Shown here piece by piece: positions 11,776-22,540 of a stretch of DNA of 64,000 nt. The stretch's first letter is position 1; each line of letters begins with the position of its first letter. The position numbers were made by a program, and so were the translations under genes. The DNA lies in the NCBI GenBank assembly GCA_035772735.1, contig JASDFA010000008.1, positions 6,864,501 to 6,928,500 of the forward strand. Direction: 5' to 3'. The notes under the pieces were generated by a model, which ran no database searches, was not told the DNA's origin, and was given only the letters and a program-made list of their open reading frames with translations. Origin of the DNA: Datura wrightii. Lineage: Eukaryota > Streptophyta > Magnoliopsida > Solanales > Solanaceae.

Positions 11776-12560
11776 CAGTAGCCAGCTAAACCCAAAAACC
11801 TCCTAATATCTATAGGACTGATAAGTCTGGGCCAATTCTTCACCGCCTCTATCTTTTGAGAGTCCACCTGAACACCCTCACTAGCCACCACATGACCCAA
11901 GAAAGCTACTGGGTTCGTCCAAATCTCACACTTGATGAATTTAGCAAATAGTTGGTGATCCTTGAGAGTCTGCAACATAATCCTCAAATGAGCGACATGA
12001 TCCTCCTTGCTCTGAGAGTATATGAAGATATCAACTATGAAGACAATTATGAACATATCCAAATGTTGCTTGAACACTCTATTCATAAAGTCCATAAAAG
12101 CTACAGGAGCATTCGTTAGTCCAAAAGACATAACTATGAACAAGTAGTGACCATACCAAGTCCTGAAGGTTGTCTTCGGAATGTCACTCCCTAACTCTGA
12201 GCTAGTGATAGCCATATCTGAGGTCCATCTTCAAAAAGCACTTAGCATCCTGAAGTTGGTCAAACAGGTCATCAATCCTGGGGAGGGGATACTTATTCTT
12301 GATTGTGACCTTGTTCAACTGCCGATAATCAATGCATATCCTAAGAGAACCATCCTTTTTCCGAACAAAGAGAACTAAAGCAGCCCATGGGGATTTACTA
12401 GGCCTAATGTAACCCTTATCTAGGATTCCTCCAACTACTCTTTCAATTCCTTTAGCTCGACTAGAGCCATTCTACAAGGAGGAATGGATATGGGTTACTT
12501 ATCAAGGAGAAGATCAATACCAAAGTCAATCTCCCACTTGGGAGGGACTCCTGGTAGATC
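11776..12560 (-). pseudogene. Reverse transcriptase fragment of TEK-B
   Basis: Tekay/Del-type Ty3/gypsy RT. The minus-strand reading runs from a KWEIDFGIDL-type pre-RT block (about 12500-12550) through LNKVTIKNKYPLPRIDDLF-like sequence (12270-12330) to YGHYLFIVMSFGLTNAPVAF and a thumb with HLRIMLQTLKDHQLFAKF and VAFLGHVVASEGVQVD. The catalytic YIDD-type box reads FIVDI, so one of the two aspartates is lost. At least two frameshifts occur near 12215 and 12450. It is cut at 11776 by ATH-2; the rest of pol lies to the left, outside the window. Confidence 0.85.
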
Positions 12561-12656
12561 ATCTGGGAACACCTCTGGATACTCATATACAACAGGAATT
12601 GACCGAAGATTTAGGGTCTCAAATGTAGAATCCTTGACCCAAACTAGATGGTACAC

Positions 12657-13125
12657 TCAACCCTTGAAGATCATCTTCCTAGCCTTGAGGTAGGAAACAA
12701 AGCAACCTATAGGCAAAGCTGAACTACCCTTCCACTCTATGATTGGTTCACCCAAAAATTGAAATTCTACCTTACGAATTCTACAATTGACATAAGCATA
12801 ACAAGAATGTAACCAATCCATACCGAATATAATATCAAAATTGGTCATATCTAACTCCAATAATTCGATTGAGGTAACCTTTTGAGGAATCGTGATAGGA
12901 TAATTTTGTATACCCATCGAGCTAAAACTGACTCAACGACAGGATTAGAAACTGAGAAGGGTTCTGATAGGATTTTGGGACTAACTATGAAAGTAACAAC
13001 AACATAAGGAGTCATGAAAGATTACAGTATCCCATGGATCTAATAATGCATACACATCAAGGTAGAATACTCGTAACAAACCATTGACCATATCGGGTGA
13101 GACCTCTTTCTCCTGATGAGATGAT
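12657..13125 (-). pseudogene. Protease (retropepsin) of TEK-B
   Basis: The minus-strand reading begins SHQEKEVSPDMVNGL, passes a damaged active site (YALLDP, normally followed by GAT; frameshift near 13040), and ends with the conserved block LLELDMTNFDIIFGMDWL, then the PR-RT linker SYLKARK. It is the direct continuation of the gag at 34491-35628: TEK-A splits the two, and deleting TEK-A with one target copy closes the frame from NRFYALL into this segment. Confidence 0.85.
13121..13125. repeat. Target-site duplication of TEK-A, left copy (ATGAT)
   Basis: ATGAT before the LTR at 13126 pairs with ATAAT at 34486-34490 after the LTR ending at 34485; four of five bases agree. Confidence 0.7.
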
Positions 13126-14383
13126 TGTAATACCCCAAAAGTTCCTAAGACTAGATTCGGGATTCAAAGTATGTTTCAGCAGGAAATCTAAAAGTTTCTC
13201 TTAGTATGACTCATTATATGAGTCGTAAGACCGGTGTATGGGTCGTAGGATGACCCATTGTAGAGAGCCAGAAGTTCACCCTTGCAACCATGAGTTGTGG
13301 TGTGTGGGTACAACTCGTGGTTAGAAGTTGTAGCAGGTCATTGTATTTTTCAGGTGTTGGTTGTACGAGTGGTGGTACGGTTCGTAGTATGGAGTTGCAG
13401 GTCATGATAGGCGATCACAGAAATCTACAGAGAGTTAGAGAAAATTTGAATGGCTAGTTATGGGAGCTAACCACGAGTCATAGAAGAATTTTACAACCCA
13501 TGGTAGGGGTTGTATAAACTGGCAATGTAGTTTTTCCTATGAAATCATTAAGGATATTTTCGTAAATCCTAGGTTCCTAAGTCCAAAACTACGTTGTTTT
13601 AAGCTCTAAAAGGATTGTTTTAAGAGGGTTTAGCCTATTTCAAGTCATTAGGCCTTCCCATGCATGCAAAGTTTTGAATTCCCTTGGAAGATTAATCTAG
13701 AAGTTTTATCAATTCTTTCCCAATTCTCTTGGGCTTTCAAAGAGAAATTGAGAATTAGTTTACCTAGGTATATAGAGCTATGAATGAGAGTCTCCTTTCA
13801 CTCTCATGCCCAAATTTCTCCTCAAGTTTATGAATTCAAGTCTTAATTCAATTTTATGATCTTATAGGGTTCTCTAACCCAATTTCATGAATTTCTCTAT
13901 GATATGTCTATGGGTCAATTTCCCTCATGTTCCAAAGCATGTTTTAAGACTTATGGGAAGATTTTATGTACAAATTGATTATGAATTCATGATTTCAAGT
14001 TTTAGAAAATTATTCCCTATTATGGAAGTTTTATGAAAAAACAAGTTCATGATTCATGATTTCAACTATGATGAGATATCTAGAATTAATGCATGTCGAT
14101 AAATTACCCTTGTATGAATCTATTATTTTGACTTATGAAGTCTATTTCAAGTATGCGTGATTTTAAGACTTTGGTAAGCCTACACAAGTTCAGTACATTT
14201 TCATGATTTTGCTAAAGCTAATAAGATCAGCTTATCATATGTTTTCGAATAAGACTCCCACTACAGCTTATGATATGTCTTGGAGTCAAGACTCTCAATG
14301 TTTAGATTTCAGACTATGCATGTGATTATGATTTCAGATTCATTAAAAAATGATGGTAGCACTGTGCATATTTTTGGGAGGGT
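13126..14383 (+). repeat. Truncated 5' LTR of TEK-A
   Basis: Starts TGTAATACCCCAAAAGTTCC and matches the LTR at 32209-34485 closely for its first 1.26 kb, then stops within the phrase ending TTTTTGGGAG. The 3' part of the LTR, the primer site, gag, protease and RT of TEK-A are missing. The first 400 bp hold many variants of CACGAGTCGTG-like words. Confidence 0.8.
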
Positions 14384-14908
14384 TGAGGCTAAAAGAAAAA
14401 GGGGAGGGTTGAGCACTGTTGAAATAAGTCTCAAACATGCCTAAACCTGGGGGGAGTTCTGAGTACCCAAAATATGCTAAAAAGAACCAATGCACATTGA
14501 GAAAATAAAATACAACAAAGGTTAGGAAGGGTACGAGGCATAATACGGATCGTAGTTACAAACTACGAGTCGTACTGAGCACTCGTACCCCAAAACTGAA
14601 TAATGTCACATAGCAAATCTCTCAGTACGACTCGTGGAATCAACCTATGAGTCGTACCATGAGTCGTAGAAAAATTTAGAAGAACATTGAATTGGAGCTA
14701 TATCAGATGACTCAATGTATGGACCGTACCTTCATGGTACGGGTCGTACCTTCAAGTCGTAGTTTAGATGACCAGAATCTGGGACCTCCTATGAGTCGTA
14801 CCTTCGTGGTATGACTCATACTGTCGACCCATGATGAAAAGCTGCAACTTTCTTTTCTAATTTCTCTTTTTCAAAAATGGAATGCTAACTTCTTTCTCTA
14901 TAGGTACA
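14384..14908 (+). other. Leader-like noncoding segment of element P
   Basis: No ORF. It contains many variants of TACGAGTCGTAC-like words at 14535-14830. It ends TTTCTCTATAG-GTACA just before the ATG at 14909, which looks like a pyrimidine-rich 3' splice site. Origin of 14384-14500 is unresolved. Confidence 0.45.
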
Positions 14909-15052
14909 ATGACATACAAATACAGGGCAGACAAATTAACAACCCAAAGGAGATTGATTGATGAACCGACTGACTCGGAGTTTGACAAGGCTGGACACTC
15001 ACCTAGTGGTTCGTGAGGAGTATCAAGTAGACACCTCAGAAACCGATGGAAT
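14909..15052 (+). pseudogene. PF20167-like ORF of element P, N-terminal exon part
   Basis: Starts ATG at 14909 (MTYKYRADKL...). A short basic start is followed by a Thr/Asp/Ser/Glu-rich stretch (DEPTDSEFDKAGHSP). A TGA in frame near 15015 is avoided in the neighbouring frame, whose codons (EEYQVDTSETDG) run on across the ATH-3 insertion into TRTTKAREN at 22541. The start is supported by the splice-acceptor-like tract directly upstream. The main domain follows in the next segment. Confidence 0.5.
15048..15052. repeat. Target-site duplication of ATH-3, left copy (GGAAT)
   Basis: GGAAT here, GGAAC at 22541-22545; four of five bases agree, and element P continues on both sides. Confidence 0.75.
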
Positions 15053-16523
15053 TGATGCGCCATTATTCGCGCGTCTGTAAGTGTACGGGTCGTGCAAGTA
15101 ATATAGTTGCTCTTTTTAAAAACCGGAATGTCGAACCCACAGGGAATGGACCCATTCCTCTAACTATCCATTACAAGTGTGATCTTAAATACCGAAAATG
15201 TTGGTTATAGATGTTTTCGAGGGAGATTTAACTATGTCTAGTTTTGGTCAACGAAATATCCTGAATTTACTCTAGGAGCAACATAGAGTCAAAACCAGAT
15301 AATCATGCAATACTACGATTTGCAATGGGTTAAGCATGAAACTATCGATTGTTGTTTCACATAATTAGAATTTCATGTTCATGGTCTTTAGAGCCTCTAA
15401 ACACGACAAACTAGCCTCACTGCATCATTGTGAGCGAGGATGCTAAGTTCTAGTTCATGGGTAATTAATTATGTTATGGTTTACATGGAAATGATTAGGG
15501 ACTTTCGTGCGTCTAACCATTTAACTCAACTTAGCCTCACAACTACTTCTTCGAGTGGTGATGTGATAATCCTAAGTTGGTCTTTAATAACCCCCGTTTT
15601 ATCAACCAAGCAAGGTGTTAGGTATATTTCTATCCTAATACGAAATTATATCATGAGATACAAACATGCTCCTCACATTCTTATATCCTGACCTAGGTAA
15701 TGCTTTCTCAAGCCAATGCCCAAGCTAACATATATGCTTTCATGGTGATCAAACATAAAAACAACCAACAATCCAGAATGCAAGACGAAAACAACAATCA
15801 ACAACTTAATTCCAAAACAATTTCATAGAATCACAATCATAATTCATGGCTTCAACCCTATAGGAAGGGTTCTAGCCATTCATGTTCGTAAAACTACAAG
15901 AAACTACAACTAAACTAATATACTTACAAGAATTTGGTAGAAGAGAAGAGAATTTGCCAAACCCTAGATGAGTTCTCCCACTTCTCCCTTCAGTCCTAGG
16001 TAGTTTTCCAGGACAAAATCATGACAAAATGGATTTAGGAGCTAAGGGACCTATTTATAGTAAATGGAAAACGTGCATAATTTAGCCTGTCGTGGAACGA
16101 CTTCGTGTCACGGAGTGTATCGCGGAGCACTGCCTCTGTGACACGAAGGTAACGCGAGAGCTCTCTGGAAATTGCCTCCGGAAGCCGAAACTGCCGAGTG
16201 TCACCGTGTTGGCAGCGTGTCACGCTACTTGGGCAGCGCGTTGGCATACCCCTGTCGCGTAGCTGGCACAACGTGGCACATTGCTGGCACGCTGGTGCTG
16301 CCTGCCTGCCGCATTTGCTCCCGACTCCATTTCGCTACTTCACCAACTTATAAATTAGTTCCTAAAAATCATTGAAACCTACAAAACAAGGACTAATCAT
16401 GTTGGTTAGCACATATATTCACATTTATATCAAATCACATGAAAATGTATACCATTACTTAGCTAAACAAGACTAAATTAAGTTATCAAGCGTCACTCGG
16501 GCATGCTATTTTGCCCGAGATCA
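15053..16523 (-). repeat. 3' LTR of ATH-3
   Basis: TGATGCGCC to GCCCGAGATCA on the plus strand. TATAAATAG box on the minus strand at 16051-16059. GC-rich word block at 16085-16320. Confidence 0.9.
16051..16059 (-). promoter_or_regulatory. TATA box in ATH-3 3' LTR
   Basis: TATAAATAG on the minus strand; identical box at 22068-22076 in the 5' LTR. Confidence 0.6.
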
Positions 16524-18638
16524 CAATCCCACACTTAAAGTCTTGTTCGTCCTCGAACAACCTTTTACATATCATGCATATGGAGACTCACCCATAACTC
16601 ATTTAGCAGGATTATTCAAGCTACAACTATAATTATTACGTAAGATAACAAGCTAAAAATAGAGCATGCACGATTTGATCATTGAAATGAAGTCCAACTA
16701 TGTTAAGACTTCTTAACCTCAAGAATCGACTCTCAATCTTAGCAAACTCATGCAAATCAACTAATTAAGAAATCCCACATGAATTATATCCTTCATTCAA
16801 CATGCGCCCTCACGGAAAGAGAGTTACCCAATTTCACACGCAAAAACAATTTTTAAATCACATGTGTGGGTACATGAATAGAATTACGCTCACTCTCACA
16901 AAGAATTCACATGAATCATGTAATGACCCATAAGCTTGCCCTTAGTGTTTTATTCCACTAATTTAAGGATGTATGAATGTAAGATCAAGTAGGACTTTTT
17001 AGGTTGTAATGTAACTCATGTGCGGGCAGGTACTATTATGGCCAGTAATAGTGACTATGTTTCCTAAGCGCTTTCAATACATCACGCCCTCATTACGAAC
17101 TTCCCTTCCCTTACTTCACCTTTTTCTCCTTTCACCTTTCTCCTTCCTCTTATGTCCCCCCCCCCCCCCTTTATTTGGGAATTTTTAGCTTATTAGTAAG
17201 GAGTTCTATAAATAATTTTTCATTAATTTGTTTTCTTACTCCTTACTAATAATCAACCATTTTCAAACAAGTGCACCTTTGTCCTTTTCTCACTTCTACA
17301 ACTTGCTACTTTTCCTTTCTTTTCATTCTTCTCACTCCTTCACTCTTTGGAATTTTTTCACTTAAGCGCTTAGGAGTTTTGGATCAAATTCAAGGCTAAT
17401 GAAAGAAAAAGGATTAAGCTTCTGTTGTAGCTATCAAAGAATAGGCTTAAGGCACAATGGGGCTCACTAGAATTCAATATTCAAGGTAGGTAATGTAAAG
17501 GATAAAAATTAGGTTCATTCAAAGAAATGCCTAAATCATCTCCTACAATTGACATCCTTCATTTCGTTTTATAAACACACCAGGCAAGTTCTAGACAATC
17601 CACAATAGCATAAAATACTCAAAAACCTTACACTCATGGCACATGCTCAATTCGAGACACATTCAGCAGACTCTTAACTCAGCTAATCACAAGAATTCAG
17701 ATTAAGCTTCAATCATATTGAGTCAAATTCAAGAGCGTAAGTGTCTCAAACAAAGTTATACACTTGTAGGCTTCAACACTGAACATACTTGCATCTTACA
17801 ATCATGTATAGCACCTAACAAGAACATCAAGCATCGATTAGTTATGGTTTCAAAAACCCAACACCTATCGACTAATTTTCCTCAAGATGGTCGTCATCCA
17901 TCCATCGTCAAAAACAGTCCCTAACTATGACTAAAAACATTATATACAAACAAAGAAAATTATTTCTATTCTTCGGTTCAAAGACCTCCGTCAAAAAAGA
18001 ACCGAAAAGAAAAACCAACGGGTGATGCATTCATGCTTGACTCCCAAAAATTTTTGAAATTTCTCCTAAATTTCACACAAGCATCACATTCACCAAAAAC
18101 TTGTTAAGCACAAAATTTTTTAAATTTTTCTCACCCCACACTTAAATCATGCTATGTCCTCATAGCATTAAATTAACATTTAAAGGATGATAAATACTCC
18201 CTAAGCCTCTATGCCAAGCTAAAAGCATGCTGTCCTTTCAAGTTCCAGAGATGGGTGTTCGACCCCACACTTCTTCTATTCCATGCTCTTTAGCTTCCAC
18301 CATCTCGGTACTCAGACTTCCCTTCCATCTGTGCTTAACTTTCCACCAAAAACACAAACAAAATGAAAATAACAAAACCAACACAAAATCAAAATTAACA
18401 AAGTGTACCCGAGGTACCCTTGGGTTGCCTCCCAAGCTGTGCCTTATTTTATGTCGTGGCCCGACATGGACTGTCCTTTTCAGGACATCCTCATACCCGG
18501 GTTCTCTTTTGAGAACCATCTCCTTTTCTTTTGTTGTTTAGAGGAAACAACCTCCACTCTGTTCCTCTCTTTCTCAAACTTCTTCTCAATTTGAAGCCCT
18601 CTATCAGACTTGGGCTGAAGACTTGACGTTGCCTTTAG
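16524..18638 (-). other. 3' noncoding region and polypurine tract of ATH-3
   Basis: About 2.1 kb collinear with the 3' regions of ATH-1 and ATH-2. On the minus strand it ends AAGTGTGGGATTGTG before the LTR. It holds the GTCATCCATCCATCGTC block at 17883-17925, a C12-type run at 17158-17170, and the hairpin at 18419-18436. ORFs here are short and unconvincing. Confidence 0.72.
18419..18436 (-). other. Conserved hairpin downstream of ATH-3 protease
   Basis: CTTGGG-TTGCCT-CCCAAG, about 200 nt past the end of the protease reading frame on the minus strand. Confidence 0.65.
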
Positions 18639-19409
18639 TCATGCACCTGTGGAATCCTCCACCCCACACTCATCCTCTGCCAACACACTAGCCTGACAAA
18701 GGTTTCTGTAGTGTGCAGATGGGTTCATTTCTTGGTAAACGCGGAAGATTTCTTCTTCATCCTCAACCCTCATTTTCAGGGTCCCTGCTTTCAAGTTAAT
18801 CACCGCTCCTCCGGTGGCCAAGAATGGTCGTCCCAAGATCAGGGGTACCTGGTTATCAATCTGAAAATCTAAGACAATAAAATCAGCAGGTATAATAAAC
18901 TTACCTACTTTGATGAGAAGGTCCTCCATTATTCCATCAGGTGTCACTCGCGACATGTCAGCCAGCTGCAGCATTAACCTTGTCGGCCTCGGTATTCCCA
19001 ACCCTAGGGTGTTGAATAAGGATAGGGGCATTAGGTTAACTGCTGCCCCTAGATCACACAAAGCCCGTAGCACCTCAGCTTTACCAATTTGTATAGGGAG
19101 GGTAAAACTCCCTGGGTCTTCGAGCTTCTTTGGCATTTTGCTCAATACGCTGTGACTGCACTCCTCTGTCAGTGCTACAGTCTGGACATCCACCAATCTA
19201 ACTTTTTTCGCCATCACGTCCTTCAAGTATTTAGCATACTTGGGCATTCCCTGCAAGACATCAATAAGACGCAAATTTATGTGAAGTTCTTTGAAACTTT
19301 TAAAGAACTTTTTGAAGCATTCCTCCTCGTTGCTCTTCTGACTTTTTGAGGGAATGGTGGTGGTGGTCTTTGTGCTGGCTGCAATACAGGTTGTGCATTT
19401 TGTTTCCAA
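18639..19409 (-). pseudogene. Athila-type protease region of ATH-3, longest open piece
   Basis: A 256-codon open frame. Order: Thr/Pro-rich gag tail, pre-protease block FKKFFKSFKELHINLRLIDV (about residues 32-51), active-site block ALCDLGAAVNLMPLSLFNTL (about 115-134), then VPLILGRPFLATGGAVINL and a closing MRVEDEEEIFRVYQEMNP block. The catalytic triplet reads DLG, as in other Athila-type elements. The frame is intact, unlike ATH-2, but upstream gag is broken, and no RT follows. Confidence 0.85.
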
Positions 19410-19479
19410 GCACTCTGATTCACTCCAGTGTCAGTGGATGGTCCTGGTCTAACCAACTCCGGCTGCACATCCTTTCTCA

Positions 19480-20958
19480 ACTTTTAGGCACTGCATCAGC
19501 TAATTGCTTTCCGCTTCTAAGACTGATGGCATTGATTTACCGGGGGTCAGGATCTGCATCGCTTGGTAATCCCCCCTGCGACCTCATGTTCTGAGCAGCT
19601 GCTATCTGACCCACTTGTTTTTCAAGATTGCGGGTGGCTACTTGCTGATTCTTTAAGTCTGTTGCCATCCTCGCCTGATTTTCCGCTAACTGATTTTGGG
19701 TCTCCATAATTTTCTGCAGTGTTTCCTCAATGCAGCTACTCAATTGCCCATCATTCTGCCTATTCTACTGATACTGTTGTTTGTTGAGGTTGTATATAAT
19801 TCTGCTTTTGGTTTCCACCCCAAGAAAAATTCGGGTGGCCCTGCCAATTTCTGTTGGAGTTGTTCCCAAAATTCTGATTCCTATGCACATTACCAAAAAA
19901 ATTGACTGATTTGGGATTGGCCCTACAAGATTCTGCATTGTGCCCATTATTACCACAAATTTCACACCAACTCGGATCTTGCTGAACTGCATTAACCTGG
20001 CCCTGGTGTTGGTTCATACTCAGTTTACTAAACTGAGTCATCATTTGATGTTGGAATGAAGCTAACTATGCTGCCAAGGCATTCAAACCATCTAGTTCTA
20101 TCAACCCCAATCTCTTTCCTTACACCCTCGATGACTCACTGTGCCACTCTGAATTTCCTTGTCCAATTCTGTTCAACAAAGTGTACAACTCATCATATGT
20201 CTTCTCGAAGGCTTGCCCACCCGATGTAGAGTCTAGTAATATTTTTGTGTGTGGGTCTAGACTTTCTACAAAGGTATGAGCCAGCACTTCATTTGATTGC
20301 TGGTGATGGGGGTAGTCTCTCAACAATGACTTGAACCATTCCCAAGCCATATATAAGTTCTCATCAGGCCTCTGCTTGAAACTGAGTATTTCACTTCTCA
20401 ACTTTGCAGTTTTGCCTGAAGGGAAGAATCTGATAAGGAACTTCTTAGAAAAGTCATTCCATGAAGTTATAGAGTTCGGTGGCTCAGCCTTCAACCACTT
20501 TTTCGCCTCTCCCAACAGTGAAAATGGGAAGAGGGTCAGTCAGACATAATTTGTGGACACGCCGGTGGGGACAAACGTGTCACTAATCTCTAAAAAGCTC
20601 TATAGGTGCTGTTGCGGGTCCTCATGTGCCATCCCAGTGAATTGACCACTAGAATGTAACAGCTGCACCATGTTCTATTTAAGCTCAAAGTGCCCTCCAG
20701 GCTCCGGTTTAGGATGCTAGAGGTCACATCCGTCGCTAGTGGGATTGCCACTTCGCGAACTGGTCTTGCTGCCATTGCTTCTGATGACAATTGTGCTTGT
20801 CCCGTGGGTGGTTGTTGTTGTACATTTTCTTGAAGTCTCTTCAGCTTTTTCTCTAGAGCTACTCTCCTTCTCAAATGGATTTGACGTTTAGGTTCCAACA
20901 ATGGTTCCACAAGCTCTCTACTTCTAGCCAGCTCGGCAGGACAACTTGTCACCTGCAA
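19480..20958 (-). pseudogene. Athila-type gag of ATH-3, broken by stops and frameshifts
   Basis: Capsid protein of a virus-like particle in an intact element. Minus-strand blocks in order: CPAELARSRELVEPLLEPKR start (about 20900-20950), MAARPVREVAIPLATDVTSS (20720-20790), frameshift near 20700, KKWLKAEPPNSITSW and KFLIRFFPSGKTAKLRSE (20390-20510), LLRDYPHHQQSNEVLAHTF (20270-20330), HTKILLDSTSGGQAFEKTYD (20190-20250), and a CCHC knuckle CEICGNNGHNAESC (about 19920-19965). At least four in-frame stops (near 20120, 20050, 19755 and 19740). The start at 20958 is the first ATG but true initiation is uncertain. Confidence 0.82.
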
Positions 20959-21045
20959 ATAAACAGACTAAGACCAAGTTTCTCAACACTTAAGGAAATT
21001 TCAAAAATCACACAAAAATAGATAAATTATCAAAACTTCGCCGAG

Positions 21046-21063
21046 TCCCCGACAACGGCGCCA
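21046..21063 (-). other. Primer binding site (tRNA-Asp type) of ATH-3
   Basis: TGGCGCCGTTGTCGGGGA on the minus strand; one mismatch to the perfect copy at 63806-63823. Confidence 0.83.
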
Positions 21064-21069
21064 AAAACT

Positions 21070-22540
21070 TAACGTGCCCTTATTCGCACGTCCGCAAGTG
21101 TACAGGTCGTGCAAGTAATATAGTGGCTCTTTTTAAGAACCGGAATGTCGAACCCATAGGGACTGGACCCATTCCTCTAACTATCCATTACAAGTGTGAT
21201 CTTAAATACCGAAAATGTTGGTTATAGAAGTTTTCGAGGGAGATTTAACTAAGTCTAGTTTTGGTCAACGAAATATCCTGAATTTACTCTAGGAGCAACA
21301 TAGAGTCAAAACCAGATAATCATGCGATACTACGATTTGCAATGGGTTAAGCATGAAACTATCGATTGTTGTTTCACATAATTAGAATTGCATGTTCATG
21401 GTCTTTTGAGGCTCTAAACACGACAAACTAGCCTCGCTGCGTCATTGTGAGCGAGGATGCTAAGTTCTAGTTCGTGGGTAATTAATTATGTTGTGGTATT
21501 CGTGGAAATGATTAGGGACTTTCGTGCGTCTAGCCATTTAACTCAACTTAGCCTCACAACTACTTCTTCGAGTGGTGATGTGATAATCCTAAGTTGGTCT
21601 TTAATAACCCCCGTTTTATCAACCAAGCAAGGTGTTAGGTATATTTCTATCCTAATACGAAATTATATCATGAGATACAAACATGCTCCTCACATTCTCA
21701 TGTCCTGACCTAGGTAATGCTTTCTCAAGCCAATGCCCAAGCTAACATATATGCTTTCATGGTGATCAATCATAAAAACAACCAACAATCTGGAATGCAA
21801 GACGAAAACAACAATCAACAACTTAATTCCAAAACAATTTCATAGAATCACAATCATAATTCATGGCTTCAACCCTATAGGAAGGATTCTAGCCATTCAT
21901 GTTCGTAAAACTACAAGAAACTACAACTAAACTAATATACTTACAAAAGTTTGGTAGAAGATAAGGGAATTTGCCAAACCCTAGATGAGTTCTCCCACTT
22001 CTCCCTTCATTCCTAGGTAGTTTTCCAAGATAAAATCGTGACAAAATGGATTTAGGAGCTAAGGGACCTATTTATAGTAAATGGAAAACGTGCATAATTT
22101 AACCTGTCATGGAACGGCTTCGTGTCACGTAGTGTATCGCGGAGCACTACCTCTGTGACACGGAGGTAACGTGAGAGCTCTCTGGAAATTGCCTCTGGAA
22201 GCCGAAACTGCCGAGTGTCACCGCGTTGGCAGTGTGTCACGCTGCTTGGGCAGCGCGTTGGCACACCCCTGTCACGCAGCTGGCACGGCGTGGCACGTTG
22301 TTGGGGCGCTGGTGCTGCCTGCCTGCCGCATCTGCACCCGACTCCATTCCGCTACTTCACTAACTTATAAATTAGTTCCTAAAAATCATTGAAACCTACA
22401 AAACAAGGACTAATCATGTTGGTTAGCACATATATTCACATTTATATCAAATCACATGAAAATGTATACCATTACTTAGCTAAACAAGACTAAATTAAGT
22501 TATCAAGCGTCACTCGGGCATGCTATTTTGCCCGAGATCA
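21070..22540 (-). repeat. 5' LTR of ATH-3
   Basis: 1471 bp, the same as its partner. Ends GCCCGAGATCA. TATA box 22068-22076 (minus). GC-rich word block 22105-22335. Confidence 0.9.

Larger units (their letters stand above)
15053..22540 (-). mobile_element. ATH-3, complete Athila-type gag-protease element without pol
   Basis: 7488 bp, minus strand. Two LTRs of exactly 1471 bp (15053-16523 and 21070-22540), tRNA-Asp primer site 21046-21063, gag and protease 20958-18639, and a 3' region 18638-16524. No RT, RNase H or integrase lies between protease and the 3' LTR, so it depended on enzymes supplied in trans. The outer base of the 5' LTR has mutated (TA where TG is expected at 21070). Nested in the ORF of element P. 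Confidence 0.9.
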
